This document shows positions 28,543 through 36,278 of a DNA stretch of 64,000 bases, piece by piece. Below the pieces are notes generated by a model, which was not told where the DNA came from, did not search any database, and saw only the letters and a program-made list of their open reading frames with translations. How positions within the stretch are numbered: position 1 is the stretch's first letter; every line of letters begins with the position of its first letter. Source of the DNA: Palsa-504 sp963756575 (GTDB lineage: Bacteria; Actinomycetota; Actinomycetes; Streptosporangiales; Streptosporangiaceae). The stretch covers positions 1 through 64,000 of the forward strand of contig CAVWOM010000002.1 in NCBI GenBank assembly GCA_963756575.1, read 5' to 3'. The translations under genes were made by a program, and so were the position numbers.

Positions 28543-28575
28543 AGCGCTGGGGAGCACCCGCTCCCCAGCGCTTTT
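28543..28575 (+). terminator. Rho-independent terminator after the acetate transporter
   Basis: A 13-bp perfect stem agcgctggggagc / gctccccagcgct with a four-base loop, followed by ttt. It begins 18 bp after the transporter stop. Confidence 0.88.
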
Positions 28576-28658
28576 CCGTTCTCCGGAGTCGCCGGCCGGG
28601 CCGGGCGCGAGCCGGATAGCGTTAGGCGGGCGAATGCGGCGGCGAGGGGAGGATCCCG

Positions 28659-29402
28659 GTGCAGAACGGACGGCAGCTCGACCTGTCGGCGCAGGTCGAG
28701 CTGGTCAAGCGCCGGACGCGGCCGTGGAAGGCGATCATCGCCCTGGTGTTCGCGATCGCCGCCGCGGTCATCTCGCGCCAGGCCCGCAACGACTCGCCCC
28801 CGATCTTCTCGGCCACGAGCCACCTCGCCGACCGGTTCATCTGGGCGGGCATGGCCGTGGCCTTCCTCGTCTTCGGGTCCGTCGCGACCTACAGCCTGTC
28901 CGGGAAGATCAGGGAACTGCTGCAGCCGCGAACGGGGACCGCGCACTCGGCCGTGGCCGGGTACATCGTCTTGATCATCGGCGCCTTCGCCACCCTGGTG
29001 ATCACGCTGGAGCTGTTTGCCGTGCCGGTCGGCCAGCTCGTCTTGGGCGGTGCGCTGACCAGCGTCTTCGTCGGCATCGCGGCGCAGCAGGCGCTCGGTA
29101 ACGTGTTCGCCGGGCTGGTGCTGCTCTTCGCCCGGCCGTTCCAGGTCGGGGACGCGATCCGGCTGCGGGCCGGCGCGCTCGGCGGCACGCTCGACGGCAT
29201 CGTGACCGATATCGGGATCACCTACGTCCGCTTCGACACCGGCGGCAGCGTGATGTCCATTCCTAACTCGCAGGTGCTCAACGCCATCGTCGGCCCGATC
29301 CCGCCGCAGGACGAAGAGGATTCCCCGGTGGCCCCGGACGGCAAGTCGGGCACGCCGGGCGGCCCGGAGAATTCGCAGCCACGTCCGGGCGGCCCCACGT
29401 AA
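28659..29402 (+). CDS. MscS-family mechanosensitive channel
   Basis: A 247-residue small-conductance channel protein. Four hydrophobic segments lead to the pore helix LTSVFVGIAAQQALGNVFAG, followed by LLFARPFQVGDAIRL and the beta domain with GTLDGIVTDIGITYVRFDTG and MSIPNSQVL. The C-terminal alpha/beta domain is largely missing; a Pro/Gly-rich tail replaces it, as in several short actinobacterial members. The start is GTG at 28659 with gaggatcc upstream. It should release solutes on hypo-osmotic shock. Confidence 0.9.
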   Translation: MQNGRQLDLSAQVELVKRRTRPWKAIIALVFAIAAAVISRQARNDSPPIFSATSHLADRFIWAGMAVAFLVFGSVATYSLSGKIRELLQPRTGTAHSAVAGYIVLIIGAFATLVITLELFAVPVGQLVLGGALTSVFVGIAAQQALGNVFAGLVLLFARPFQVGDAIRLRAGALGGTLDGIVTDIGITYVRFDTGGSVMSIPNSQVLNAIVGPIPPQDEEDSPVAPDGKSGTPGGPENSQPRPGGPT

Positions 29403-29403
29403 A

Positions 29404-29439
29404 ACGAAGGACCGGCTGGCATGCCAGCCGGTCCTTCGT
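29404..29439 (+). terminator. 36-bp perfect palindrome after mscS
   Basis: Perfect inverted repeat with arms acgaaggaccggctggca / tgccagccggtccttcgt, starting two bases after the MscS stop. No T-tract follows, so it would be an atypical, hairpin-only terminator; it also lies 116 bp past the end of the convergent gene. Confidence 0.7.
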
Positions 29440-29555
29440 CACGCGCACCGGTGCGGAGGTCGCCTCTCGGCGAAAGGCGCAACACGGCTCCAGCCAAACG
29501 GTATTCCGTGAAGGCAATAGGTGCGGCCCGGGGACACAGCCACACCGGCTGATAC

Positions 29556-31652
29556 CTAGTAACGCCCCCGGCGCCGCCTCTGTTCCCGTCGTGTGGGCGG
29601 ATCCGTTTCGTAGGGGAACGACGAGATGGCCTCGTGGCTCGCGGTCGTCTCCCCGTCCTGCTCCGGGTACGGGCTGACCGGGTACTGATCCCCCTGCTGC
29701 TGGCTGACCGGGTACTGGGCCGCCGGATACTGCTGGCCCGCCGGGTACTGCTGGGCTGCCTGGTACTGCTGGCCCGCCGGGTACTGCTGGGTCGCCTGGT
29801 ACTGACTCGCTGAATGCTGGCTCACCGGATGCTGGCTCACCGGGTACTGGCTGGCCTGGTGCTGGCTGGCCTGGTGCTGGCCTTCGGCGTGCTGATCGCC
29901 CCCGCCGCGGTAGGACTGCTCCGGCGCGGCGTAACCGAACGTGCTGTATCCCTGGTCCGGGTAAGGCTCGGTCTCGCCCGTGACCTCGTAATCCTCGCTG
30001 CCGTAGCCGTATTCGCTGTACCCCTGGTCCGGGTAAGCGGAGGTGCCGGCCACGGCGTACCCCTGCTCCTGGTACTGCTGGTCCCCGTAGCCCGGGTAGG
30101 ACTGATGCGCGTACCCGGGCTCGGCGTAGGTTCCGCTGGCCTCGTGCCCCTGGCTGCCGCTGTGGGCCGGGTAGCCGTACTCCTCGTACCCCTGCTCCGC
30201 GTGGCCGGCCTGGTCCTGGTACCGCTGGTCCTGATAACCCTGGTCACGGTAGTGCTGGGCCTGGTAGCCGCCCTCGACGTGGCCGGGCTGCTCCTGCCCC
30301 TGGTAACCGGGCCCGGAGTAGCCGCGGCCTACGTAGGTACCGCTGTCGTAGGAGGCGCTCTCGTAGGAGGCGCTGTCACGACCTTGCCCGGAGCTGTCGT
30401 AACCCCGGCTGGAGTAGGTGCCCGTGCCGTAGCCCTCCCCCTGGTACGACCCGCTGTCGTGCTGCTGGCCCTGGTACGACGGGGCAGCCGGGGACTCATA
30501 AGAACCGGGCTGGTACGAAGCGGACGATGGGGAATAGCTCTGCTCAGGGCCGGCCGGTGACGGCGCGCCGTACCCCGGGTTATCGCCATGGCCCTGGCCC
30601 GGGTACTCCTGGCCGGAGTAGGCCTGACTGGAATACTCCCGGTCGGCGTACTGCCCGGAGTATTCCTGGGCGTCATATCCGCTGCCGGAGTAGCCCTGGC
30701 CGGCGTAGTCACGGCTGGAGTACTCGTAGCCCTGATCGGGATAGCCGGGGTCGGAGTAGCCCTGGCCGGCGTACCCGCGCTCGCCGTACCCCGGCTGCTG
30801 GCTGCTGTATCCCTGCTGGCCGTCGTAGGCCTGGTCCTGGTACCCGGGCTGGGCGTAACCCTGCTCGGCGTACTGCGCCGCGCCCACGTACTGCGCCGCG
30901 CCCGCGTACTGGCCTGACTCGGCGTATTGCCCGGGCTCTGCGTACTGGGCCTGTTCCCCGTACTGGCCCTGCTCGCCGTAGCGGGGCTGCTCGCCGTAGC
31001 GGGGCTGCTCGGGATAGCTGGTCTCGGCGTACTGGCCGGCGTCGTAGGACCGGGCCGCTTCGCCGTAACCGTCAGCTGGAAGGCGGCGACGGCCGGCCTG
31101 CGGCTCGGAGTAACGCTGCTGGTCCGGATAGTACGGCTCGGCGTAATCCTGGGCATAGCGGGGCGCTGCCTGGCTGGGCTGGGCCGACGTCGGCCCGGGG
31201 GGCAGTGCCAGCGGGCCGGGAGGCAGCGCGCGGGGTCCCGGGGAAGCCTGGGGAAGCTGAGCAATCTGGGGAGCCGGCTCGTCGGGTCGCAAGGCGCGGA
31301 AGTCACCGGTGGCCGGACCGATGTAGTCGACGTCACGACCGCTGTAGCCACCAGGAAGAGCCGTCAGCCTCGGATCTGTCGGCGCGCTGGGAAGCTGGGT
31401 GGCATAGGCGGCCGAGCCACGGGGGTCGGATGGCTGCGCGCCGCGCTGCAAGGCGTCGATCAGCCTTGGCAGCTCATCGATCGGGAGCCGGAACGTGCCG
31501 GTGCAGGTGCCTCCCTGCCAGATGCTGAAGACGGAGACGCCGGTGTCGGAGTACCAGCTCAGACGCATGCTGCGGGAGCTGCCGCGGACGTCGAAGAAGA
31601 CCTCGCCGAGCCGGGGCAGCGGCGCTGCGTCCGACGCTGACATGGTGCCCAT
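29556..31652 (-). CDS. Lysine-free Tyr/Gln/Gly-rich low-complexity protein
   Basis: A 698-residue protein. Residues 1-75 form a compact conserved-looking domain (GEVFFDVRGSSRSMRLSWYS, then FSIWQGGTCTGTFRLPIDEL). A Pro/Ala linker leads to about 500 residues of irregular repeats built on Y-x-(D/E/S)-Q-G-Y: roughly one Tyr per five residues, with many Gln, Gly, Ser, Glu and Asp. No Lys occurs at all, with one Cys and one Asn. The end is a basic cluster, RREQRRRRGRY. There is no signal peptide or TM segment. Composition resembles FUS-type prion-like domains. Function unknown. It is divergent from whiB. Confidence 0.88.
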   Translation of the reverse strand: MGTMSASDAAPLPRLGEVFFDVRGSSRSMRLSWYSDTGVSVFSIWQGGTCTGTFRLPIDELPRLIDALQRGAQPSDPRGSAAYATQLPSAPTDPRLTALPGGYSGRDVDYIGPATGDFRALRPDEPAPQIAQLPQASPGPRALPPGPLALPPGPTSAQPSQAAPRYAQDYAEPYYPDQQRYSEPQAGRRRLPADGYGEAARSYDAGQYAETSYPEQPRYGEQPRYGEQGQYGEQAQYAEPGQYAESGQYAGAAQYVGAAQYAEQGYAQPGYQDQAYDGQQGYSSQQPGYGERGYAGQGYSDPGYPDQGYEYSSRDYAGQGYSGSGYDAQEYSGQYADREYSSQAYSGQEYPGQGHGDNPGYGAPSPAGPEQSYSPSSASYQPGSYESPAAPSYQGQQHDSGSYQGEGYGTGTYSSRGYDSSGQGRDSASYESASYDSGTYVGRGYSGPGYQGQEQPGHVEGGYQAQHYRDQGYQDQRYQDQAGHAEQGYEEYGYPAHSGSQGHEASGTYAEPGYAHQSYPGYGDQQYQEQGYAVAGTSAYPDQGYSEYGYGSEDYEVTGETEPYPDQGYSTFGYAAPEQSYRGGGDQHAEGQHQASQHQASQYPVSQHPVSQHSASQYQATQQYPAGQQYQAAQQYPAGQQYPAAQYPVSQQQGDQYPVSPYPEQDGETTASHEAISSFPYETDPPTRREQRRRRGRY

Positions 31653-32032
31653 CGTGGCCTTGCTCCCTTCCCTATGTCCAGTTCGTCACCAAGCACTCTT
31701 CAGCAGGCTAGCTGCAGGCTGGAATTCAGGCAGGGAATTTCACCACCCCGCCTGCAAGACCGCTGCTGCTGATGGCATCATTATCGGCAGGCTTGCAGCG
31801 GCCCGCGTGGTGGTTTCAGCAGGACGGGTGAACCAGCACGCTGGGGCCAGCCGTTCGGTATGGTAACCACTTGCTTACGAGGTCGCCGTACCCGTGCATG
31901 GGAACACCACGCCGCGAAGACGCGTTGTATCTTGCAACGGAGGCTTCCGGACAGGGACGGGTTCGCGTGCTCACGAGCCTGCGCTCCACTGTAACGCACT
32001 ATTTGATGCATCTTGGTTGAGGAGATTGATCC
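31653..32032. other. Divergent promoter region between low-complexity gene and whiB
   Basis: A 380-bp region, less GC-rich than its surroundings, without a convincing coding frame. gaggaga at 32018-32024 is the whiB ribosome site. The low-complexity gene has gggaagggag at about 31663-31672 on the minus strand. Promoters for both genes must lie here; no single pair of -35/-10 boxes stands out. Confidence 0.55.
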
Positions 32033-32332
32033 ATGTCTCAGGTACGTCGGCAGTCGGCTGTGCTTCCCCGCCCGAACTGGGGGTGGCAAGATGCTGCCGC
32101 GTGCAAGGGCGAGGACCTGCTGCTCTTCTTCGGCCCGGACGGCGAACGCCAGCCGGAGCGGGAGATAAGGGAGCGTAAGGCTAAGGGGGTCTGCGCCGCT
32201 TGCCCGGTTCGGCTCGAATGCCTGAACTACGCGGTGTCACGCCCCGAGAAGTACGGCACGTGGGGCGGCCTCAATGAGGACGAGCGCTCGGCTGAGCGCC
32301 GCCGTCGCATGCGCCGCGCCAACGCCGCCTAG
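32033..32332 (+). CDS. WhiB-family Fe-S transcriptional regulator
   Basis: A 99-residue WhiB-like protein. The four cluster cysteines are C24, C54, C57 and C63 (AAACKGED, then VCAACPVRLEC), followed by the turn YGTWGGLNEDERS and a basic tail RRRRMRRANAA for DNA contact. Wbl proteins hold a [4Fe-4S] cluster and regulate with the principal sigma factor. The exact subfamily (WhiB1-7) is not assigned. It starts with ATG after gaggag and ends before a hairpin. Confidence 0.93.
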   Translation: MSQVRRQSAVLPRPNWGWQDAAACKGEDLLLFFGPDGERQPEREIRERKAKGVCAACPVRLECLNYAVSRPEKYGTWGGLNEDERSAERRRRMRRANAA

Positions 32333-32368
32333 CTAGCACCCGCCTAGCTAGCACCCGCCTAGCCGGTA

Positions 32369-32406
32369 CCGCCGGGCCTGCCTCGAGCACGAGGGAGGCC
32401 CGGCGG
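32369..32406 (+). terminator. Hairpin downstream of whiB
   Basis: Arms ccgccgggcc-tg-cctcg and cgagg-ga-ggcccggcgg enclose a four-base loop, a strong stem with one internal mismatch. No T-run follows. Just before it, cgcctagctagcacc is repeated (32327-32355). Confidence 0.6.
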
Positions 32407-32460
32407 TTCGCGTCAGGCCCGTGCTCGGACGAGGCCCGTGACTTAAGCGAGCAGCGTGAC

Positions 32461-33123
32461 TCAGGCGAGCAGCGCTAGGACGTCGTCGTCGGTGAGCTGG
32501 GCGAAAGAGCGGTAGTACTGCCCGACGGACCGGAACCGGCGGGGCACCGCCAAGATGACGACCTGATCGGCTTCCGAGCGGATCTCCTGCGCCGCGTCAG
32601 GCGCCGCGACCGGCGCGGCCAGGACGAGGTGAGCGGCCTGGGCCGCCCGTAGCGAGCGCAGCGCCGCTCGCGCGGTTACGCCGGTCGCCAGGCCGTCATC
32701 GACCACGATCACGCACCACCCGGCCACCGGCGGCAGCGGACGGCCCGCCCGGTATACCCGCACCCTCCGGTCCAGCTCGGCCTGCTCGGCGGCCACCACC
32801 GGGTCCAGGTCGGCCGGGGACAGCGACAGCCGGGTCAGCAGGCCGTCGTCGTAGACGACGGCGGCCAGCCCCTCGGCGACGGCGCCCACGCCTAGTTCGG
32901 GCTGACGGGGATACCCGATCTTGCGGGTCACGATGACGCCCATGGGCGCGTCCAGGCCGGCGGCGACCTGCCTGGCCACCGCGACTCCGCCCCGGGGCAG
33001 CGCCAGGACCACGATCCGGCCGGCCCAGCCGGCCAGCGTCGTGACGCGGCCGAGCCGTTCCGCGAGCAGGGTTCCGGCCGCCCGCCGGTCCGGGAACGGG
33101 AGCGCGTACTCACCCTGGCGCAT
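32461..33123 (-). CDS. Phosphoribosyltransferase-domain protein
   Basis: A 220-residue type I phosphoribosyltransferase-like protein. The PRPP-binding signature is VIVVDDGLATGVTA. VVLALPRGGVAVARQVAAGL with VTRKIGYPRQPELGVGAVAEG matches the stand-alone PRT family often found beside erythromycin-esterase or dienelactone-hydrolase genes. Substrate base unknown. The ATG at 33123 before RQGEYALPFPDRRAAG is preferred; ten more residues are open upstream but are unlike the family. No strong ribosome site is visible. Confidence 0.8.
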   Translation of the reverse strand: MRQGEYALPFPDRRAAGTLLAERLGRVTTLAGWAGRIVVLALPRGGVAVARQVAAGLDAPMGVIVTRKIGYPRQPELGVGAVAEGLAAVVYDDGLLTRLSLSPADLDPVVAAEQAELDRRVRVYRAGRPLPPVAGWCVIVVDDGLATGVTARAALRSLRAAQAAHLVLAAPVAAPDAAQEIRSEADQVVILAVPRRFRSVGQYYRSFAQLTDDDVLALLA

Positions 33124-33185
33124 GCCGGGGATGTACCCGGGACAGACCGGCACGAACAGCCCGGACCGGGGCGCACAATGGACGG

Positions 33186-33317
33186 GTGATCTGTGTTCCG
33201 TGCCGGAAGCGGCAGCACGAGGAGTGCCCGGGTGGCACCTGGTGCGACTGCCAGCACCAGCCGCCGGCCGAGGCGCCCGAGCGAGAGCCCGCGCTCAGCT
33301 GGCTACGCCAGGGCTGA
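33186..33317 (+). CDS. 43-residue Cys-rich small protein
   Basis: GTG start, 43 residues: VICVPCRKRQHEECPGG leads into TWCDCQHQPP and an acidic C-terminal half. Spacing CxxC, a third Cys, then CxC followed by His looks like a small metal-binding knuckle. Similar very short CxxC/GGTWCDCQH proteins are common but usually unnamed in actinobacteria. It is divergent from the phosphoribosyltransferase gene by 62 bp. Function unknown; it could bind zinc or a cluster. Confidence 0.65.
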   Translation: MICVPCRKRQHEECPGGTWCDCQHQPPAEAPEREPALSWLRQG

Positions 33318-33472
33318 GGACCAGGGCTGAGCACCGGGACCGGGCGCTCACCGGGAATAGGCGCCGCGGGCGCCATGTTGCCATGCGTGTGCCCACGGAC
33401 CTGAACTCCCGCGCTGTCCACATGGCGGACAGTACCTGGACAGTCCGGTTCGTTACATGTGATCCTGGCTTT

Positions 33473-33559
33473 ATGAGTGTTACGGACCCGCTGCTCGTCG
33501 TGCGACGGCACGTCGACTTCCTGCGCGTCCGTAGTGCCATCTGTTTGCCCGCCCGATAG
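33473..33559 (+). CDS. Cysteine-responsive leader peptide of the sulfite-reduction operon
   Basis: A 28-residue open frame starting with ATG: MSVTDPLLV, then VRRHVDFLRVRSAICLPAR and stop. The RRHVD-LRV-SAIC pattern matches the short leader peptides found before sulfate-assimilation genes in actinobacteria, where ribosome stalling at Cys codons controls the downstream genes. Only one Cys codon is present here. tgtgat (33458-33463) about 10 bp before the ATG suggests a leaderless or nearly leaderless message. A large hairpin lies between it and the sulfite reductase gene. Confidence 0.72.
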   Translation: MSVTDPLLVVRRHVDFLRVRSAICLPAR

Positions 33560-33622
33560 TCGCCGACCCGGTTTGTCTTAAACCAGGGCGCGCGCGCGAT
33601 GCCGGGCGTCTTCCCGCTGAAT

Positions 33623-33677
33623 CCCCGCGGCTTAACCGCGCCAGAAATGGCGCGCTGAAGCCGTGCGGTGAGCGGGG
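33623..33677 (+). promoter_or_regulatory. Structured leader (attenuator candidate) before sulfite reductase
   Basis: A nested stem: ccccgcggctt pairs with aagccgtgcgg and gcgggg, enclosing an inner hairpin gcgcca-gaaa-tggcgc (33638-33653). It starts 64 nt after the leader peptide stop and ends 48 nt before the sulfite reductase ATG, where an attenuator or ribosome-site sequester would be expected. Confidence 0.5.
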
Positions 33678-33724
33678 CCCCAGGTCGCGGCGCGCGTCCC
33701 CGACCTGAAGGAACCCGAAGCAGC

Positions 33725-35404
33725 ATGCCAGTCGCAACTGGGGCGAAGCGTAAACGCGGTGAGGGCCAGTGGGCGCTCGGCTACCGCGAGCCGCTTAACA
33801 AGAACGAGGAAAACAAGCGCAACGACGACGGGCTCAACGTCCGCCAGCGCATCATCGACGTCTACTCCAAGTACGGCTTCGACTCCATCGACCCCGCTGA
33901 CCTGCGCGGTCGCTTTCGCTGGTACGGGCTATACACCCAGCGCCGGCCGGGCATCGACGGCGGCAAGACCGCGGTGCTCGAGCCCGAAGAACTCGACGAC
34001 CGCTACTTCATGCTGCGGGTCCGCATCGACGGCGGCCAGCTGTCCAATGACCAGCTGCGGGTTATCGCCTACATCTCGCGCCGGTACGCCCGCGGCACCG
34101 CCGACGTGACCGACCGGCAGAACATCCAGCTGCACTGGATCGAGATCGAGAACGTCCCCGATATCTGGGAGGCGCTCGAGTCGGTGGGCCTGTCCACCAC
34201 CGAGGCCTGCGGTGACACCCCGCGGGTGATCCTCGGCTGCCCGCTGGCGGGCATCGACGCGGACGAGATCATCGACGGCACGGCCGAGATCGCCTCGATC
34301 ACCAGCCAGTACATCGGCGACGCGGCGTTCTCCAACCTGCCGCGCAAGTTCAAGTCCGCGATCAGCGGCTGCGCGGCCCAGTGCGCCATCCACGAGATCA
34401 ACGACATCGCCTTCGTCGGCGTGGTCAACGGGCAGGGCGAGACCGGCTACGACCTGTGGGTCGGCGGTGGCCTGTCCACCAACCCGATGATCGGCAAGCG
34501 GCTCGGCGCCTTCGTCCGGCCGGATCAGGCCGCCGAGGTCTGGGCGGGCGTGATCGGGCTGTTCAGGGACTACGGCTACCGCCGGCTGCGGCACCGGGCC
34601 AGGATCAAGTTCCTGGTCGCGGACTGGGGCCCGGAGCGGTTCCGCGAGGTCCTCGAGAAGGAGTACCTCGGCTACGCGCTGGCGGACGGGCCGGCCCCGG
34701 ATGCCCCCCGCGGCGGGATCCGCGACCACGTCGGCGTCCACGCCCAGCGGGACGGGAACTACTACGTCGGCTTCGCGCCCACCGTGGGCCGCCTGTCGGC
34801 CGACACGCTCGATGTCATCGCCGACCTGGCCGCCAGGTACGGCAGCGGCCGGGTCCACACCACCACCGAGCAGAAGATGGTCATCCTCGACGTGCCGCCC
34901 GAGCGCACCGCGGAACTAGTGGCCGAGCTGGACCAGGCCGGGCTGCCCGCCGTCCCCAGCGCGTTCCGCCGGCACACGATGGCCTGCACCGGAATCGAGT
35001 TCTGCAAGCTGGCCATCGTCGAGACCAAGGCCCGGGCCGCCGACCTGATCAGCGAGCTCGAGCGGCGGCTGCCCGACTTCGACGTCCCCGTCACGATCAA
35101 CGTCAACGGCTGCCCGAACTCCTGCGCCCGGATCCAGACAGCCGACATCGGCCTCAAGGGCTCGCTGGTCACCGGGCCGGACGGCCACCAGGTCGAGGGA
35201 TTCCAGATCCACCTGGGCGGCAGCCTGAACGGCGGTGACGGCTCGGCCTCCGGGTTCGGCCGCAAGGTGCGCGGGCTCAAGGCCACGGCCGAGGAATTGC
35301 CAGATTACGTGGAGCGGGTACTCAGGCGGTTCCGAGCCGCCCGGGCAGAAGGAGAGACGTTCGCGGCCTGGACCGCCCGGGCCAGCGATGAGGAGCTGTC
35401 GTGA
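33725..35404 (+). CDS. Ferredoxin-dependent sulfite (nitrite/sulfite) reductase
   Basis: A 559-residue sirohaem/[4Fe-4S] reductase. Cluster ligands are CTGIEFC (C-x5-C) and, about 40 residues on, CPNSC (C-x3-C). Substrate/sirohaem residues are in RGTADVTDRQNIQLHWI and PRKFKSAISGC. Two half-repeats typical of the family are present. The start ATG follows gaaggaacccg. Gene context (cysH, sirohydrochlorin chelatase) argues for sulfite to sulfide reduction with ferredoxin as donor, rather than nitrite reduction. Confidence 0.94.
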   Translation: MPVATGAKRKRGEGQWALGYREPLNKNEENKRNDDGLNVRQRIIDVYSKYGFDSIDPADLRGRFRWYGLYTQRRPGIDGGKTAVLEPEELDDRYFMLRVRIDGGQLSNDQLRVIAYISRRYARGTADVTDRQNIQLHWIEIENVPDIWEALESVGLSTTEACGDTPRVILGCPLAGIDADEIIDGTAEIASITSQYIGDAAFSNLPRKFKSAISGCAAQCAIHEINDIAFVGVVNGQGETGYDLWVGGGLSTNPMIGKRLGAFVRPDQAAEVWAGVIGLFRDYGYRRLRHRARIKFLVADWGPERFREVLEKEYLGYALADGPAPDAPRGGIRDHVGVHAQRDGNYYVGFAPTVGRLSADTLDVIADLAARYGSGRVHTTTEQKMVILDVPPERTAELVAELDQAGLPAVPSAFRRHTMACTGIEFCKLAIVETKARAADLISELERRLPDFDVPVTINVNGCPNSCARIQTADIGLKGSLVTGPDGHQVEGFQIHLGGSLNGGDGSASGFGRKVRGLKATAEELPDYVERVLRRFRAARAEGETFAAWTARASDEELS

Positions 35405-35547
35405 GCAATCGGGCCGTGCCGTTCTACTGCCCGTACTGCGGTGAGGAAGACCTCGAGCCGCAGGGTTCCGCGGACGGTGAGTGGCACTGCCGCAGCTGCA
35501 CGCGGAGTTTCCAGCTACGCTTTGCCGGAATAGGAGTCACATTGTGA
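35401..35547 (+). CDS. 48-residue zinc-ribbon peptide between sulfite reductase and cysH
   Basis: GTG start overlapping the sulfite reductase stop (GTGA) and its own stop overlapping the cysH GTG (GTGA again). The peptide has CPYCGEEDLEP and then WHCRSCTRSFQLRF, so two CxxC knuckles 17 residues apart: a compact rubredoxin or zinc-ribbon pattern. Strict double overlap shows it is a coupled gene, not an accident. Function unknown; delivery of electrons or metal to its neighbours is only a guess. Confidence 0.82.
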   Translation: MSNRAVPFYCPYCGEEDLEPQGSADGEWHCRSCTRSFQLRFAGIGVTL

Positions 35548-36278
35548 GCCCCGTCGTAACGCGCGGCCTGGCGCAGCGGACCACCCTGGAGGACCCCGAG
35601 CTCATGCGAACCCTCGCCGAACAGGCCGCGGAGGAACTAGCCGACGCGCCGGCCGAAGAGGTGATCCGCTGGGCGGTGGACACGTTCGGTGAGCGCATCT
35701 GCGTCACCTCGTCCATGACCGACGCGGTTATCATCCACCTCGCCTCGGCCGTCCAGCCGGGCATCGAGGTGGTCTTCCTCGACACCGGCTACCACTTCGC
35801 CGAGACCATCGGCACCCGGGACGCGGTAGAGGCCGTCTACCCCATCAAGCTGATCAACGTCACCCCGTCGCGCACGGTCAAGGAGCAGGACGCCGAGCTG
35901 GGCCCCCGGCTCTTCGGGCGCAACCCGGACCTGTGCTGCTACCTGCGCAAGGTCGAGCCGCTCGAGCGGGCGCTGACCAACTACGACGCCTGGATCACCG
36001 GCGTGCGCCGGGACGAGACCAGCAACCGCCGCCAGACCAAGGTCGTGGAGTGGGACGACCGGCGGGAGATGGTCAAGGTCAACCCGATCGTCAGCTGGTC
36101 GGGCAAGCAGGTGGACGACTTCATCACCGAGCAGGGCATCCTGGTGAACCCCCTGGTCTACGACGGCTACCCGTCCATCGGCTGCGCGACCTGCACGGTC
36201 CGGGTCGAGGCCGGCGCCGACCCGCGCAGCGGCCGCTGGGCCGGAACCGGCAAGACGGAGTGCGGCATCCATGCATGA
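35544..36278 (+). CDS. cysH: Adenylylsulfate (APS) reductase
   Basis: A 244-residue reductase that turns APS into sulfite. The PP-loop region is CVTSSMTDAVIIHLAS. The two Cys pairs of the [4Fe-4S] APS-type enzyme are visible in DLCCYLRKVEPL and GCATCTVRV, and the catalytic C-terminal Cys lies in TECGIHA. The cluster separates it from PAPS reductases. GTG start overlaps the zinc-ribbon gene. The downstream gene starts inside its last codons. Confidence 0.94.
   Translation: MSPVVTRGLAQRTTLEDPELMRTLAEQAAEELADAPAEEVIRWAVDTFGERICVTSSMTDAVIIHLASAVQPGIEVVFLDTGYHFAETIGTRDAVEAVYPIKLINVTPSRTVKEQDAELGPRLFGRNPDLCCYLRKVEPLERALTNYDAWITGVRRDETSNRRQTKVVEWDDRREMVKVNPIVSWSGKQVDDFITEQGILVNPLVYDGYPSIGCATCTVRVEAGADPRSGRWAGTGKTECGIHA

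Noticed and set aside
29814..29890. Possible CRISPR-like short repeats
   Set aside because: The repeats are coding, irregular in length and keep a reading frame; there are no unique spacers.
29814..30560. Leu/Val-rich frame antisense to the low-complexity gene, resembling a membrane protein
   Set aside because: It arises because Tyr/Gln codons of the repeat gene read as hydrophobic codons on the other strand; the minus-strand protein has a ribosome site and a conserved-looking N-terminal domain.
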